NCBI GenBank assembly: GCA_031553765.1
Contig: JAVBKY010000001.1
Span: 334,468-398,467 of the forward strand
Direction of reading: 5' to 3'
Length of the DNA stretch: 64,000 nucleotides
Origin: JAITMY01 sp031553765
Lineage (GTDB): Bacteria > Bacteroidota > Bacteroidia > Bacteroidales > UBA932
Of this stretch, positions 10,245 to 19,743 are shown one piece after another; within the stretch, counting starts at the first letter, position 1; every line of letters starts with the position of its first letter. Both the position numbers and the translations under genes were made by a program. The notes under the pieces were generated by a model. That model was not told the DNA's origin. It was given only the letters and a program-made list of their open reading frames with translations, and searched no databases.

Positions 10245-10567
10245 ATGGTTTATAATAGGTTAAAGTATGCACAACATATCAATCATTTTCACTATGAGGG
10301 AGGGGCGAATCAAGCACACTTCTAATTACGCAAAATCGTTAATAAAATCATTTCAAACTCCATTAATAACGAAACAATATACTCACAATAAAATATTTAC
10401 AAAAATAACAAAATATTTCACACGAAAAAATTAGCAGTAATTTTCTAAATATTTACAACAAAAGTTAATGAAACACTTGTATCACATACTGGCAACCACC
10501 TCTACCAAAAAAGTAGATATTCGAAGCTATCTTGCACTGCCAGGGTCTCTTACTTAATTGTAAAAAA
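10245..10567. other. AT-rich intergenic region upstream of the PEGA/FGE cluster
   Basis: About 320 bp of AT-rich DNA with no convincing reading frame. It should contain the promoter of the leftward cluster; a sequence matching the reversed -7 box (CAAAAATA near 10397) is the only candidate I can point to, and it is weak. Confidence 0.4.
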
Positions 10568-10610
10568 AGTCCCCCGCTACATTCGTAGCAGGGGACTAAA
10601 GGATTGCGGA
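10568..10610 (-). terminator. Rho-independent terminator of rpoD
   Basis: Thirteen-base arms (AGTCCCCCGCTAC and GTAGCAGGGGACT, one mismatch) around an ATTC loop at 10568-10597. Read leftward it is followed by a T7 run, so it terminates the sigma factor gene. Confidence 0.88.
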
Positions 10611-10633
10611 GCAAATCCGCAAGGGGAAAATCG

Positions 10634-11494
10634 TTAGCCTAAGTACGCCTTAAGCAGCTTACTTCTTGAGTTATGGCGCAAGCGGCGAATGGCCTTCTCC
10701 TTAATTTGGCGAACACGCTCGCGGGTAAGGCCAAACTTTTCACCTATTTCCTCCAGCGTCATTTCTTGCTGACCAATGCCGAACACATACTTTACAATAT
10801 CGCGCTCGCGGTCGGTAAGCGTAGAAAGAGCGCGGTCAATTTCGCGTGAAAGCGACTCGTTCATCAAGCCACGGTCAGCGCTGGGTGAGTCGTTATTCAC
10901 CAGCACATCGAGCAGGCTATTGTCCTCGCCGTCCACAAAGGGAGCGTCAACCGATACGTGGCGACCCGAAACTTTTAGGGTATCCGCTACCTTTTCGCGC
11001 GGTATGTCAAGTATTACCGAGAGTTCCTCGGCTGATGGCGCACGCTCGTGCTCCTGCTCAAACTTAGCCAACGCCTTGTTGATTTTGTTGAGCGAGCCCA
11101 CCTGGTTTAGCGGCAAGCGCACAATACGCGATTGCTCTGCCAACGCCTGTAGAATGGACTGACGAATCCACCACACGGCGTAGGAAATAAACTTGAAACC
11201 GCGGGTTTCATCAAATTTTTCGGCAGCCTTAATCAAGCCCAGGTTACCCTCGTTAATCAAGTCGGGCAGGCTGAGGCCTTGGTTTTGGTACTGCTTAGCA
11301 ACCGACACTACAAAGCGCAGGTTAGCACGCGTAAGTTTTTCGAGTGCTTCCTGGTCGCCCTTTTTAATGCGCTGCGCCAGCTCCACTTCTTCCTCCACCG
11401 AAATCAGCTCCTCACGACCAATTTCCTGCAAGTACTTATCCAGCGAAGCACTCTCGCGGTTAGTAATTGACTTTGTGATTTTTAGTTGCCTCAT
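10634..11494 (-). CDS. rpoD: Primary RNA polymerase sigma factor, RpoD/SigA family
   Basis: 286 residues, the usual size of the Bacteroidota housekeeping sigma factor, which lacks region 1.1. Region 1.2 (SLDKYLQEIGRE), region 2 (LRFVVSVAKQYQNQGLSLPDLINEGNLGL, shown only by its ends LRFVVSV and NEGNLGL; then FISYAVWWIRQ), region 3 (LPLNQVGSLNKI) and region 4.2 (TLEEIGEKFGLTRERVRQI) are all present in order. It directs RNA polymerase to TAnnTTTG-type promoters such as those upstream of dnaX and the POT transporter here. A strong terminator follows the gene. Confidence 0.97.
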   Translation of the reverse strand: MRQLKITKSITNRESASLDKYLQEIGREELISVEEEVELAQRIKKGDQEALEKLTRANLRFVVSVAKQYQNQGLSLPDLINEGNLGLIKAAEKFDETRGFKFISYAVWWIRQSILQALAEQSRIVRLPLNQVGSLNKINKALAKFEQEHERAPSAEELSVILDIPREKVADTLKVSGRHVSVDAPFVDGEDNSLLDVLVNNDSPSADRGLMNESLSREIDRALSTLTDRERDIVKYVFGIGQQEMTLEEIGEKFGLTRERVRQIKEKAIRRLRHNSRSKLLKAYLG

Positions 11495-11507
11495 ATAATT
11501 AGTTTAT

Positions 11508-11608
11508 AAAGTTACAAAGTTCTTAAAGTTTATAAAGTCGCCAGTTTGAAAGTCGTCAGTCAAAAGTTTATAAGGTCTTTTTACTTTATGAACTTTTAAA
11601 CTTTACGA
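11508..11608. repeat. Intergenic inverted repeat built of AAAGTTTATAAAG-like words
   Basis: The gap between degP and rpoD has a left arm of TTAAAGTTTATAAAG type and a right arm with CTTTATGAACTTTTAAAC that is roughly its reverse complement. A short related piece (TTTATAAACTTTCGAAC) precedes secA near 16310. Confidence 0.6.
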
Positions 11609-11616
11609 ACTGCATC

Positions 11617-13056
11617 TTACATTCCTATAGCATAGTACGCTACCATGCCGTTGGGGTAAATACCCTCAATAAGCACCGCTTCATTACCTGCCGTGCTCAA
11701 CACCTTGCTTACATCGCTTGGCGTATTCACGGGGGTGCGATTAATACGGGTTATAATGTAGCCCTGCTTTACACCCTGCGAAGCCAGCTTGCCGTTTTGC
11801 AAACTTTTCACCTGCACACCACTCTTAATACGCAGCGAACGCTTGGTGTTGGCATCTATCTCGCCCAACGTAGCACCCAGCATATTTACCGTGCTATTAT
11901 CATCGGGTTTTACCAAATCGGTACTGCCCGCGCGGTTACGTAGAATAACGTTTACATGTATGGTTTTATTACTCCTATTAACAGTGAGCGACACCTGATC
12001 GTTGGGGCGGAACTTGCTGATTTGCTCCTGCAGCTGCGATACCGTATTGACATCCGCATCATTGACCTTGAGCACTACGTCACCCTTTTGCATTTTTGCA
12101 GCCTCGGCTGCGCTACCTTCAAATACGCCTTGCACAAGTACACCCTTGGTTTCCTTTACGCCGTATTCTTCAGCGGTTTCAGAGTTAAGCTCCAGCAGCG
12201 AAACGCCCAACACAGCGCGTTGCACCACACCAAATTCTATAATATCAGTAACTACCTTATTTACAATAGTGCTGGGAACAGCAAAGGAGTAACCTTCATA
12301 AGAACCTGTTTGCGAGGCAATTGCCGTATTGATACCCACCAATTCGCCGCGAGTATTCACTAAAGCGCCACCGCTATTACCGGGGTTTACCGCCGCATCG
12401 GTTTGTATAAATGACTCTATCTTAAAGTTATCCGACAGAATATTAATGTTACGTGCCTTAGCGCTCACAATACCTGCCGTAACAGTTGAAGTGAGATTGA
12501 GCGGATTACCCACCGCCAACACCCACTCACCCAAGCGCAAGGCATCGGAATTACCCATAACAACAAAGGGTAAGTCTTTAGTATCTATCTTCAGCACAGC
12601 AATATCCGTACTGGGGTCGGTACCCACAAGTTTAGCCGTAAAAGTACGCTTGTCATTGAGCGTAACGGTTATTTTTTCGGCCTTATCAATTACGTGGTTA
12701 TTGGTAACAATGTAGCCATCCGATGATAGAATAACGCCCGAACCGGCACCCTGTACGGCGCGAGGTTGCTGCTGGTAACCACGGAAACCAAAAAAGTAAT
12801 CGAACGGAGAAACCTGCTGCTGCATTTGCGCGTAGCTGGTTTTGACGTGCACCACGGAGTTAACCGTGCGCTCGGCTGCCTCGGTAAAATCAACGGCACC
12901 TGCCACCGTGCTGTTTTGCGCGGTAAGCAGCGAGGAATAATTAAACGACGGCATGTCGCCCGATTTACCATCATTGTTGACCTTACCCACAAAAAGAGCA
13001 GCTGCGGCACCCACGCCCGCCGATAGTAATGCTATGAAAAATACGTTTCTTTTCAT
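11617..13056 (-). CDS. degP: Do/DegP-type periplasmic serine protease with two PDZ domains
   Basis: 479 residues. N-terminal membrane/signal segment (FFIALLSAGVGAAAALFVG), trypsin-like domain with the catalytic triad His (VTNNHVID), Asp (STDIAVLK) and Ser (NPGNSGGAL), then two PDZ domains (VLGVSLLEL...KGDVVLKVND, and GVKQGYIITRINRTPV). This is the standard HtrA layout for envelope quality control: degradation and chaperoning of misfolded exported proteins. It sits alone between rpoD and an intergenic repeat. Confidence 0.95.
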   Translation of the reverse strand: MKRNVFFIALLSAGVGAAAALFVGKVNNDGKSGDMPSFNYSSLLTAQNSTVAGAVDFTEAAERTVNSVVHVKTSYAQMQQQVSPFDYFFGFRGYQQQPRAVQGAGSGVILSSDGYIVTNNHVIDKAEKITVTLNDKRTFTAKLVGTDPSTDIAVLKIDTKDLPFVVMGNSDALRLGEWVLAVGNPLNLTSTVTAGIVSAKARNINILSDNFKIESFIQTDAAVNPGNSGGALVNTRGELVGINTAIASQTGSYEGYSFAVPSTIVNKVVTDIIEFGVVQRAVLGVSLLELNSETAEEYGVKETKGVLVQGVFEGSAAEAAKMQKGDVVLKVNDADVNTVSQLQEQISKFRPNDQVSLTVNRSNKTIHVNVILRNRAGSTDLVKPDDNSTVNMLGATLGEIDANTKRSLRIKSGVQVKSLQNGKLASQGVKQGYIITRINRTPVNTPSDVSKVLSTAGNEAVLIEGIYPNGMVAYYAIGM

Positions 13057-13105
13057 TTTTGTAACCTTTTATACGTTAGTTTTTAAGATTTGTTTCAAAC
13101 AACCC

Positions 13106-13228
13106 CACGCAAAGACGCAAAGTCGCAAAGAGAAAAACAAAATACAACCTCAATATCAATATGTTATGAAATAATTTATTCAAAATTATTTTCTTTGTGA
13201 CTTTGCGCCTTAGCGTCTTGGCGTGAGA
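13106..13228. repeat. Long-spaced inverted repeat (CGCAAAGACGCAAAG type)
   Basis: Left arm at about 13106-13136 (CACGCAAAGACGCAAAGTCG) and right arm at about 13189-13227 (its imperfect reverse complement, TTTGCGCCTTAGCGTCTTGG) enclose an AT-rich spacer of about 50 bp. Such repeats are common in Bacteroidota intergenic DNA. It lies between two divergent genes (degP and the DUF62 gene). Confidence 0.75.
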
Positions 13229-13371
13229 TTTATAGAATCATATCTCAACTACCATGCCGTTGCGCCGCACCTTGCAATTTTGTCACTATCTTGATATTTA
13301 TTAGCTGAATAAGCTGTAATAATTGTTTATATTTCTACATCTTTGTGCAACTTTTGTCAGTTTTGAGTGCT

Positions 13372-14160
13372 ATGCCGGTAGTAACTTTTACCACCGATTG
13401 GGGGACATCCGATTTTTACGCGGGAGCGCTCAAAGGAGCCATCCTATCGCGCCTGCCGCAAACGGTAATGGTGGATATTTCGCACAATATTTCACGCGAC
13501 GACGAGGCCGAAGCTGCTTTCGCCGTGCGCAATGCCTATGCGCATTTCCCAAAGGGCAGCATTCACGTTATAGGGGTTAGCAGCGAGCTGCCCAACAACG
13601 ACAATCTGCTACTTATGGAGTCTGATAATCACTACTTTATTAGCGCCAACAACAGCTGCCTAAGCCTGCTGTTTATGCAACCTACAAGCGTAGTATCGGT
13701 CACTTCTACAAAAAGGGTGGCGGGATTCAGCATGCTGGGAGCCATACCACATCTTATACACCAGCTGCTGCAAGGTGTGCAGGTAAAGGATTTGGGTACA
13801 CCTGTTCAGCTACCTGAAAGCACCCCTATAGAACCTGTGGTTAACCGCAAACCCACGGGAGAAGTTATGGGTATTGTGGGGCATGTACTGCACATTGACG
13901 CGCACGGAAACGTAATTACCAACATTACTCGCGCACTGTATGATGAGCATGTGCAGGGCCGCGGTTGCACAGTGCTACTCAACAGCACACGCTATAAAGT
14001 TCCGCAAATCTTTTCCACCTACACCGATGTGGAATCGGGTATGGCTGTGGCGTTTTTCAACTCGCTGGAGCTGCTCGAAGTGGCCAACGCCCACGGCAAC
14101 GCTAGCCATCTTTATAGGCTGGATAAGAAGAGTACGATAACGATACTTTTTAATAACTAA
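13372..14160 (+). CDS. S-adenosyl-L-methionine hydrolase / DUF62 family
   Basis: 262 residues from the ATG at 13372. I prefer it to the GTG at 13345 because that GTG lies in a CATCTTTG sequence like the -7 promoter box and because MPVVTFTTDWG is the usual start of the family. Diagnostic motifs: TTDWGTSDFYAGALKG, DISHNI, FISANNSCLSLLF, HIDAHGNVITNI and the C-terminal GNASHLY. Family members cleave SAM with water to adenosine and methionine, the hydroxide analogue of fluorinase chemistry. Followed by the GATAAA repeat and mazG. Confidence 0.93.
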   Translation: MPVVTFTTDWGTSDFYAGALKGAILSRLPQTVMVDISHNISRDDEAEAAFAVRNAYAHFPKGSIHVIGVSSELPNNDNLLLMESDNHYFISANNSCLSLLFMQPTSVVSVTSTKRVAGFSMLGAIPHLIHQLLQGVQVKDLGTPVQLPESTPIEPVVNRKPTGEVMGIVGHVLHIDAHGNVITNITRALYDEHVQGRGCTVLLNSTRYKVPQIFSTYTDVESGMAVAFFNSLELLEVANAHGNASHLYRLDKKSTITILFNN

Positions 14161-14303
14161 AGAGATAAAAGGATAAACGTGCTTCGCACGATAAAAACCA
14201 CACACATGTCCACACACGATAAATTTTCATCCTTTTATCGCGAAGCATTTATCGCCCGTTAGGGCTTTTATCGTCCCGCCAAAGCGGGATATTTTATCTT
14301 TTC
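14161..14303. repeat. GATAAA-rich intergenic repeat, copy 1
   Basis: Contains repeated GATAAA/TTTATC words and small hairpins such as CGTGCTTCGCACG and CCCGCCAAAGCGGG. Closely related arrangements occur at 16175-16310 and 20268-20428, always between genes. Confidence 0.7.
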
Positions 14304-14307
14304 TTTT

Positions 14308-15084
14308 ATGAACGACACTTTAAAATCCTTCCAACGCCTGCTTGATATAATGAATGAGCTGCGCGAAAAATGCCCGTGGGACAGAGACCAGACCCTTGAA
14401 ACCATTCGTCCGCTTACCATTGAAGAAACCTACGAGCTAAGCGAGGCAATACTGGAAAATGACCTGCCTAACATCCGTAAGGAGCTCGGTGACATACTTC
14501 TTCACATTGTTTTTTATTCTAAGATTGCATCGGAGCAAAAGGCTTTTGACATAAAAGATGTGATAGACAGCCTTTGCGATAAGCTGGTGTACCGCCACCC
14601 GCATGTGTTTGGTAGTACGGAGGCCGACACCGCAGGACAGGTAGTAAAGAACTGGGAGCAGCTGAAGATGAAGGAAAAGGATGGCAACAAAACGGTGCTA
14701 TCGGGTGTACCTTCTTCGCTACCCGCGCTGATAAAATCACAGCGTGTGCAGGAAAAAGCGCGCGCCGTAGGCTTCGATTGGGAAAAGCGCGAACAGGTGT
14801 GGGACAAAGTGCAGGAGGAGCTGGGTGAGCTGCGCGACGAGGTAAAAAAAATGGACGAACGCAGAATGGAGGAGGAGTTCGGCGACCTGATGTTCTCCAT
14901 GGTTAACGCCGCGCGCTTGTACGGTATTGACCCCGAAACAGCGTTGGAGCGCACCAACAAAAAGTTCATTAAACGTTTTGGCTACCTTGAGCAAAAGACC
15001 ATTAAGCAAGGTCGTCCGCTAACGGAAATGACGCTGGAGGAGATGAATGAAATTTGGGAAGAAGCGAAATCAATTGAAAATTAA
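14308..15084 (+). CDS. mazG: Nucleoside triphosphate pyrophosphohydrolase MazG
   Basis: 258 residues with two MazG domains. The first has CPWDRDQT, EETYELSEAI and ELGDILLHIVFYSKIA; the second has ELGELRDEV and EEFGDLMFSMVNAARL. The Glu/Asp residues of these helices bind Mg2+ and the protein hydrolyses NTPs/dNTPs to monophosphates, a house-cleaning role in the cytoplasm. Length and motif order match the standard family. Confidence 0.96.
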   Translation: MNDTLKSFQRLLDIMNELREKCPWDRDQTLETIRPLTIEETYELSEAILENDLPNIRKELGDILLHIVFYSKIASEQKAFDIKDVIDSLCDKLVYRHPHVFGSTEADTAGQVVKNWEQLKMKEKDGNKTVLSGVPSSLPALIKSQRVQEKARAVGFDWEKREQVWDKVQEELGELRDEVKKMDERRMEEEFGDLMFSMVNAARLYGIDPETALERTNKKFIKRFGYLEQKTIKQGRPLTEMTLEEMNEIWEEAKSIEN

Positions 15085-15160
15085 AAATGGAGAATTGAGA
15101 ATTATCCAACACACATTCTTTCTTTTCATTTTCAGCTTTCAATTTTTAATTTTCAATTAA
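15068..15160. repeat. AT-rich inverted repeat (AATTGAAAATTAAAAATGG type)
   Basis: Left arm at about 15072-15104 and right arm at 15137-15159 (TTCAATTTTTAATTTTCAAT) are inverted copies with a short spacer. The left arm overlaps the last codons of mazG. Confidence 0.72.
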
Positions 15161-16093
15161 ATGGAGATTGTTTTTCTTGATCATGCCACCATGGGTGAAG
15201 TAAGCATGGCGCCGATTGAGGCGCTGGGCTCGCTTACCATATACGACAACACCGCCAACGAAGATACCACCATTGAGCGCTGCAAGAATGCCGATGTGAT
15301 TATTTGCAATAAGGTAAAAATCACGCCCCGCGTAATGGACGCGCTACCGCAGCTGCGTCTTATTTGCATTTCGGCTACAGGCATGAATAATGTGGATTTA
15401 GATTATGCCGCAACGAAAAATATTACGGTGAAAAATGTAGCCGACTACTCTACCGCCAGCGTGGCGCAAACCACCTTCGCGCTGCTGCTATCGCTCATGC
15501 ACAACACCTGCTACCTCGACTCGTTTGTAAAAAGCGGACGCTATGCGCAGGCTGCCATGTTTACCCACCACGGACATGCCTTTTATGAACTAAAGGGAAA
15601 AACGTTCGGTATAATTGGCATGGGTAACATAGGTAAGCGCGTGGCAAGCATTGCTGAGGCATTTGGCGCCAACATTGTATTTTACTCTACTACAGGAAAA
15701 AACAAGTCGGTGCCCTACCCTTCGCTTTCGCTAAATGAGCTGCTGCAAACCTCGGATGTAGTGAGCATACATGCGCCCCTAAACGACGCTACGCTTAACC
15801 TGATTGCCTACCCGCAGCTACAGCTGATGAAGCGCACAGCGTACCTTGTCAACATTGGTCGCGGAAAGATTGTAAACGAAGTTGATTTAGCCCGCGCCAT
15901 CAACGAAGACCTCATTGCCGGTGCCGCGCTGGACGTATTTGAGTACGAGCCCATAAATGCCGATAATCCGTTGCTAAAAACAGGCAACCCTCAGAAGCTG
16001 CTTATGACTCCGCATATAGGCTGGGCCAGCGTAGAAGCACGAAAAACGCTGATTGAAAGAATAGCAGAAAACATTAGCAACTTCCACACCTAA
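15161..16093 (+). CDS. D-isomer-specific 2-hydroxyacid dehydrogenase (hydroxypyruvate/glycerate type)
   Basis: 310 residues. The NAD-binding site is clear (TFGIIGMGNIGKRVA), as are VNIGRGKIVNEVDL with the catalytic Arg region, DVFEYEPI with Glu, and the catalytic His in MTPHIGWAS. The N-terminal half is the catalytic domain (TGMNNVDLDYA). The family reduces 2-keto acids to D-2-hydroxyacids with NAD(P)H; the exact substrate (hydroxypyruvate, glyoxylate or other) cannot be read from sequence. A terminator lies directly behind. Confidence 0.92.
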   Translation: MEIVFLDHATMGEVSMAPIEALGSLTIYDNTANEDTTIERCKNADVIICNKVKITPRVMDALPQLRLICISATGMNNVDLDYAATKNITVKNVADYSTASVAQTTFALLLSLMHNTCYLDSFVKSGRYAQAAMFTHHGHAFYELKGKTFGIIGMGNIGKRVASIAEAFGANIVFYSTTGKNKSVPYPSLSLNELLQTSDVVSIHAPLNDATLNLIAYPQLQLMKRTAYLVNIGRGKIVNEVDLARAINEDLIAGAALDVFEYEPINADNPLLKTGNPQKLLMTPHIGWASVEARKTLIERIAENISNFHT

Positions 16094-16105
16094 TCATAAA
16101 TAACT

Positions 16106-16137
16106 AAAAACACGGGGAATACCTCGTGTTTTTTATT
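16106..16137 (+). terminator. Terminator after the hydroxyacid dehydrogenase gene
   Basis: AAAAACACGGGG and CCTCGTGTTTTTT pair around an AATA loop, followed by T-rich DNA. Confidence 0.82.
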
Positions 16138-16174
16138 TCTCAAATCCAAGAAAAATATTAACTTTGTTAGTTTT

Positions 16175-16345
16175 TATTTGCTCCGCAAACAATAAACGCT
16201 TCGCAATAAAAAGATAAAGGGATAAAATTTTATCGCGCGAAGGAGTGTGAGAGAGGTTTTATCCTTTTATCGTGGGAAGACACGTGGGCAGTTTTTATCT
16301 GACTAATAACTTTATAAACTTTCGAACTTTAAGAACTTTCAACTC
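16175..16345. repeat. GATAAA-rich intergenic repeat, copy 2
   Basis: Related to 14161-14303 and 20268-20428: CGCTTCGCAATAAAAAG, GATAAAATTTTATC and TTTTATCCTTTTATC arms. The segment ends with a TTTATAAACTTTCGAAC piece related to the repeat upstream of rpoD. Confidence 0.65.
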
Positions 16346-16348
16346 AAT

Positions 16349-19300
16349 ATGAGCATCATCAACTCTATTCTCAAGGTATTTTTCGGCAACAAGTCCGAAA
16401 AAGATATGAAGGACATTGCGCCTTACATTGACCAAATTAAGGAAGCGTACCCACGCTTCGAAAAAATGACCAACGACGAGCTCCGCGCTGAATCGCAACG
16501 CCTACGTAAGGTTATAGCCGATGCCATAGCCGAGGACGAAAAGCACATGGCCGAGTTGCGCGAAAAGTTGGAGTCGCCCGAAACCGATATTACCGAAAAG
16601 GAAGCAATAGGCAAAGAAATTGACGAGCTGGTAAAGGCCGTTGATAAGCAGATTGAAGCAACGCTGCTTGAAATCATGCCCGAGGCTTTTTCCATTATGA
16701 AAGATACCGCCCGCCGCTTTAAAGAAAGCGCGCAGGTGGAGGTTACCGCCAACGACTTTGACCGCGAACTAGCTACCGAAAAAGATTTTGTAACCATTGA
16801 CGGCGACAAAGCCATTTACGCCAACGAATGGTTAGCCGGTGGCAGCATGGTAAAGTGGGAAATGGTGCACTACGATGTACAGCTCATAGGCGGTGTTGCT
16901 CTGCACAAGGGTAACGTAGCCGAAATGGCAACGGGTGAAGGTAAAACTTTAGTGGCTACCCTACCCGTTTTCCTTAACGCCCTTGCGGGAAAAGGCGTGC
17001 ACGTGGTTACAGTAAACGACTACCTGGCAAAGCGCGACAGCGAGTGGATGGGTCCCATGTACCAGTTTCACGGCCTGTCGGTAGACTGTATTGATAAGCA
17101 CCAACCCAACTCCGACGCGCGCCGTAAGGCCTACATGTCCGATATTACCTTTGGTACCAACAACGAATTTGGTTTTGACTACCTGCGCGACAACATGTGC
17201 AGCTCACCCGACGAGCTGGTACAGCGCAAGCACCACTTCGCCATTGTGGACGAGGTGGACTCGGTGTTGATTGACGATGCCCGTACCCCACTCATCATTT
17301 CAGGTCCCGTGCCTAAGGGTGAAGACCAAATGTTTATGGAGTACAAGCCGCTGGTAGAGCGCTTGTACAACGTACAAAAAACGCTTGCCACCAACCTGCT
17401 TGCCGAGTCGCGTAAGCTGCTCGCCGAAGGCAAAGAGGACGAAGGCGGACTTGCGCTGCTACGCGCGTTCAAGGCGCTGCCCAAGTACAAGCCGCTCATC
17501 AAGTTTTTGAGTGAGCAAGGCAATAAGGCGCTCCTGCTGAAGACCGAAAACTTCTACATGCAGGATAACAACCGCAACATGCACAAGGCTACCGACGAGC
17601 TCTTCTTCGTTATTGACGAAAAGTTGAATTCGGTTGACCTGACGGATAAGGGACTTGACCTCATTACCCAATCGGTAAACGAAGATAAATTTTTTGTACT
17701 GCCCGATATAGGAGGCGAAGTGGCCGAGTTGGAAAAGCAAAACATATCGGCCGAAGAAAAGCTTACCGCCAAGGATAAGCTCATGGCCGACTACGCCATA
17801 AAATCCGAACGCGTGCACACCGTACACCAGCTACTGAAGGCATACGCCATGTTTGAGCGCGATGTAGAGTACGTGGTAATGAACAACAAGGTGATGATTG
17901 TGGACGAGCAAACGGGCCGTATTCTCGACGGTCGCCGCTACTCCGACGGATTGCACCAAGCCATTGAGGCCAAGGAAAGCGTGAAGGTGGAAGCCGCTAC
18001 GCAAACCTTTGCCACCATTACGCTGCAAAACTACTTCCGCATGTACCACAAGCTTTCGGGTATGACGGGTACTGCCGAAACGGAAGCAGGTGAACTGTGG
18101 ACAATTTACAAGCTCGACGTAATTGTAATTCCTACCAACCGCCCCATTATTCGTCTTGACGCGCAAGACTTGGTGTACAAAACCAAGCGCGAAAAGTACA
18201 AAGCAGTAATTGAGGAAATTGAAAAGTTGGTAGAAGCAGGTCGTCCCGTGCTGGTAGGTACCACCTCGGTAGAAATATCGGAGCAGCTGGCAAAAATGCT
18301 TAAGCTGCGCGGCATACGCCACAACGTACTTAACGCTAAGCAACACCAGCGCGAGGCCGAGATTGTAGCCGAAGCAGGTCGTGCTGGTATAGTAACCATA
18401 GCCACCAACATGGCAGGTCGTGGTACCGACATTAAGCTCACGCCCGAAGTAAAGGCCGCGGGAGGTCTTGCCATCATAGGTACCGAGCGCCACGAAAGCC
18501 GCCGGGTTGACCGCCAGCTACGTGGTCGTGCCGGTCGTCAAGGTGACCCGGGTTCTTCACAATTCTTCGTTTCACTTGAGGACGATTTGATGCGCCTATT
18601 CGGTTCCGAGCGTATTGCTACCCTCATGGACCGCATGGGATTGAAGGAAGGCGAGGTTATTCAGCACGGCATGATTAGCAAATCCATTGAGCGCGCGCAG
18701 CGCAAGGTGGAGGAGAATAACTTCGGTATTCGTAAGCGCCTGCTGGAGTACGACGACGTAATGAACTCGCAGCGTGAGGTGATTTACACCCGCCGTAAGC
18801 ACGCCCTGCACGGTGAGCGTATCGACGTGGATATTCTTAACATGATATCCGACTACACCGCTACCATAGTAGAACAAATGCACGGCAACATGGGCTATGA
18901 AGAATTCTCTCTCGAGCTCATTCGTTTGCTTTCTATCGAACCCAACTTCGATGAAAAAACATGGAAGGGCGCCTCGGCAGAAAACATAGCCGACATGCTA
19001 CAGGATTACGTATTGGAGGTGTACAAGCGCCGCATGGACACGCTCACTAAGCAAGCCTTGCCCGTTATTAAGAACGTATTCGAAAATCAGGGAAGCACCT
19101 ACGAAAACATAGTAGTTCCCGTTACCGACGGATACAAGGTTTTCCAAGTGTTGGTGAACCTCAAAAAGGCATACGATACAGAAGGTGCTGAATTGGTACG
19201 CTCATTCAGCAAGTTGGTAATTCTTGCTATGATTGACGAGCACTGGAAGGAGCACCTGCGCGAAATGGACGACTTGAAGCAAGCGGCTCACAACGCTGCC

Positions 19301-19645
19301 TACGAGCAAAAAGATCCGCTGCTAATTTACAAGTTGGAAAGCTACAACCTGTTCCGCGGCATGTTGGAAAAGGTGAACCACGATGTGCTGTCAATGCTTA
19401 CCAAAGCAAGCATACCTTTGCGTGAAGGCGCACCAGTGGAGCAGCAACGTCAGGCGCCGCGTATTAAAACCGATATGAGTCGTATGCAGACTTCACGTGA
19501 AGAGGTATCGGCTTCGAGTTCGGCAGATGGCGCAACACAAAAGCCGGCTCCTGTACACGTAGAAAAGCAGGTAGGCCGCAACGATCCTTGCCCCTGCGGA
19601 AGCGGTAAGAAGTTTAAAAACTGCCACGGGAAAGAGTTAGCATAA
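16349..19645 (+). CDS. secA: Preprotein translocase ATPase SecA
   Basis: 1098 residues, long as is usual for Bacteroidota SecA. Walker A (ATGEGKTLVA), DEAD-like VDEVDSVLIDDARTPLIISG motif, the preprotein cross-linking domain, NBD2 motifs (TNMAGRGTDI, RQLRGRAGRQGDPG) and a C-terminal zinc-binding tail (CPCGSGKKFKNCHG) are present. SecA drives export of unfolded preproteins through SecYEG and so serves the many signal-peptide proteins of this window, including type IX substrates, which first cross the inner membrane by Sec. A terminator follows. Confidence 0.98.
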   Translation: MSIINSILKVFFGNKSEKDMKDIAPYIDQIKEAYPRFEKMTNDELRAESQRLRKVIADAIAEDEKHMAELREKLESPETDITEKEAIGKEIDELVKAVDKQIEATLLEIMPEAFSIMKDTARRFKESAQVEVTANDFDRELATEKDFVTIDGDKAIYANEWLAGGSMVKWEMVHYDVQLIGGVALHKGNVAEMATGEGKTLVATLPVFLNALAGKGVHVVTVNDYLAKRDSEWMGPMYQFHGLSVDCIDKHQPNSDARRKAYMSDITFGTNNEFGFDYLRDNMCSSPDELVQRKHHFAIVDEVDSVLIDDARTPLIISGPVPKGEDQMFMEYKPLVERLYNVQKTLATNLLAESRKLLAEGKEDEGGLALLRAFKALPKYKPLIKFLSEQGNKALLLKTENFYMQDNNRNMHKATDELFFVIDEKLNSVDLTDKGLDLITQSVNEDKFFVLPDIGGEVAELEKQNISAEEKLTAKDKLMADYAIKSERVHTVHQLLKAYAMFERDVEYVVMNNKVMIVDEQTGRILDGRRYSDGLHQAIEAKESVKVEAATQTFATITLQNYFRMYHKLSGMTGTAETEAGELWTIYKLDVIVIPTNRPIIRLDAQDLVYKTKREKYKAVIEEIEKLVEAGRPVLVGTTSVEISEQLAKMLKLRGIRHNVLNAKQHQREAEIVAEAGRAGIVTIATNMAGRGTDIKLTPEVKAAGGLAIIGTERHESRRVDRQLRGRAGRQGDPGSSQFFVSLEDDLMRLFGSERIATLMDRMGLKEGEVIQHGMISKSIERAQRKVEENNFGIRKRLLEYDDVMNSQREVIYTRRKHALHGERIDVDILNMISDYTATIVEQMHGNMGYEEFSLELIRLLSIEPNFDEKTWKGASAENIADMLQDYVLEVYKRRMDTLTKQALPVIKNVFENQGSTYENIVVPVTDGYKVFQVLVNLKKAYDTEGAELVRSFSKLVILAMIDEHWKEHLREMDDLKQAAHNAAYEQKDPLLIYKLESYNLFRGMLEKVNHDVLSMLTKASIPLREGAPVEQQRQAPRIKTDMSRMQTSREEVSASSSADGATQKPAPVHVEKQVGRNDPCPCGSGKKFKNCHGKELA

Positions 19646-19673
19646 TTATATCATTGCACACAGGTAAATATGC

Positions 19674-19704
19674 AAAAGGTCGGGATTACTCCCGACCTTT
19701 TTAA
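19674..19704 (+). terminator. Terminator of secA
   Basis: AAAGGTCGGGA and TCCCGACCTTT form an 11-bp stem with a TTAC loop, followed by TTAATT. A-tract on the left gives it some activity in both directions. Confidence 0.9.
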
Positions 19705-19743
19705 TTATCTCTGCGCCAAAACCTGCGTCATCTATACCCATTA

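Noticed and set aside
13345..13371. Upstream GTG start for the DUF62 gene
   Set aside because: It lies in the likely promoter box, and the family start MPVVTFTTDWG begins at 13372.
17831..18493. 220-codon antisense frame within secA
   Set aside because: It mirrors secA codon structure, is rich in Tyr/Cys/His typical of antisense frames, and has no domain.
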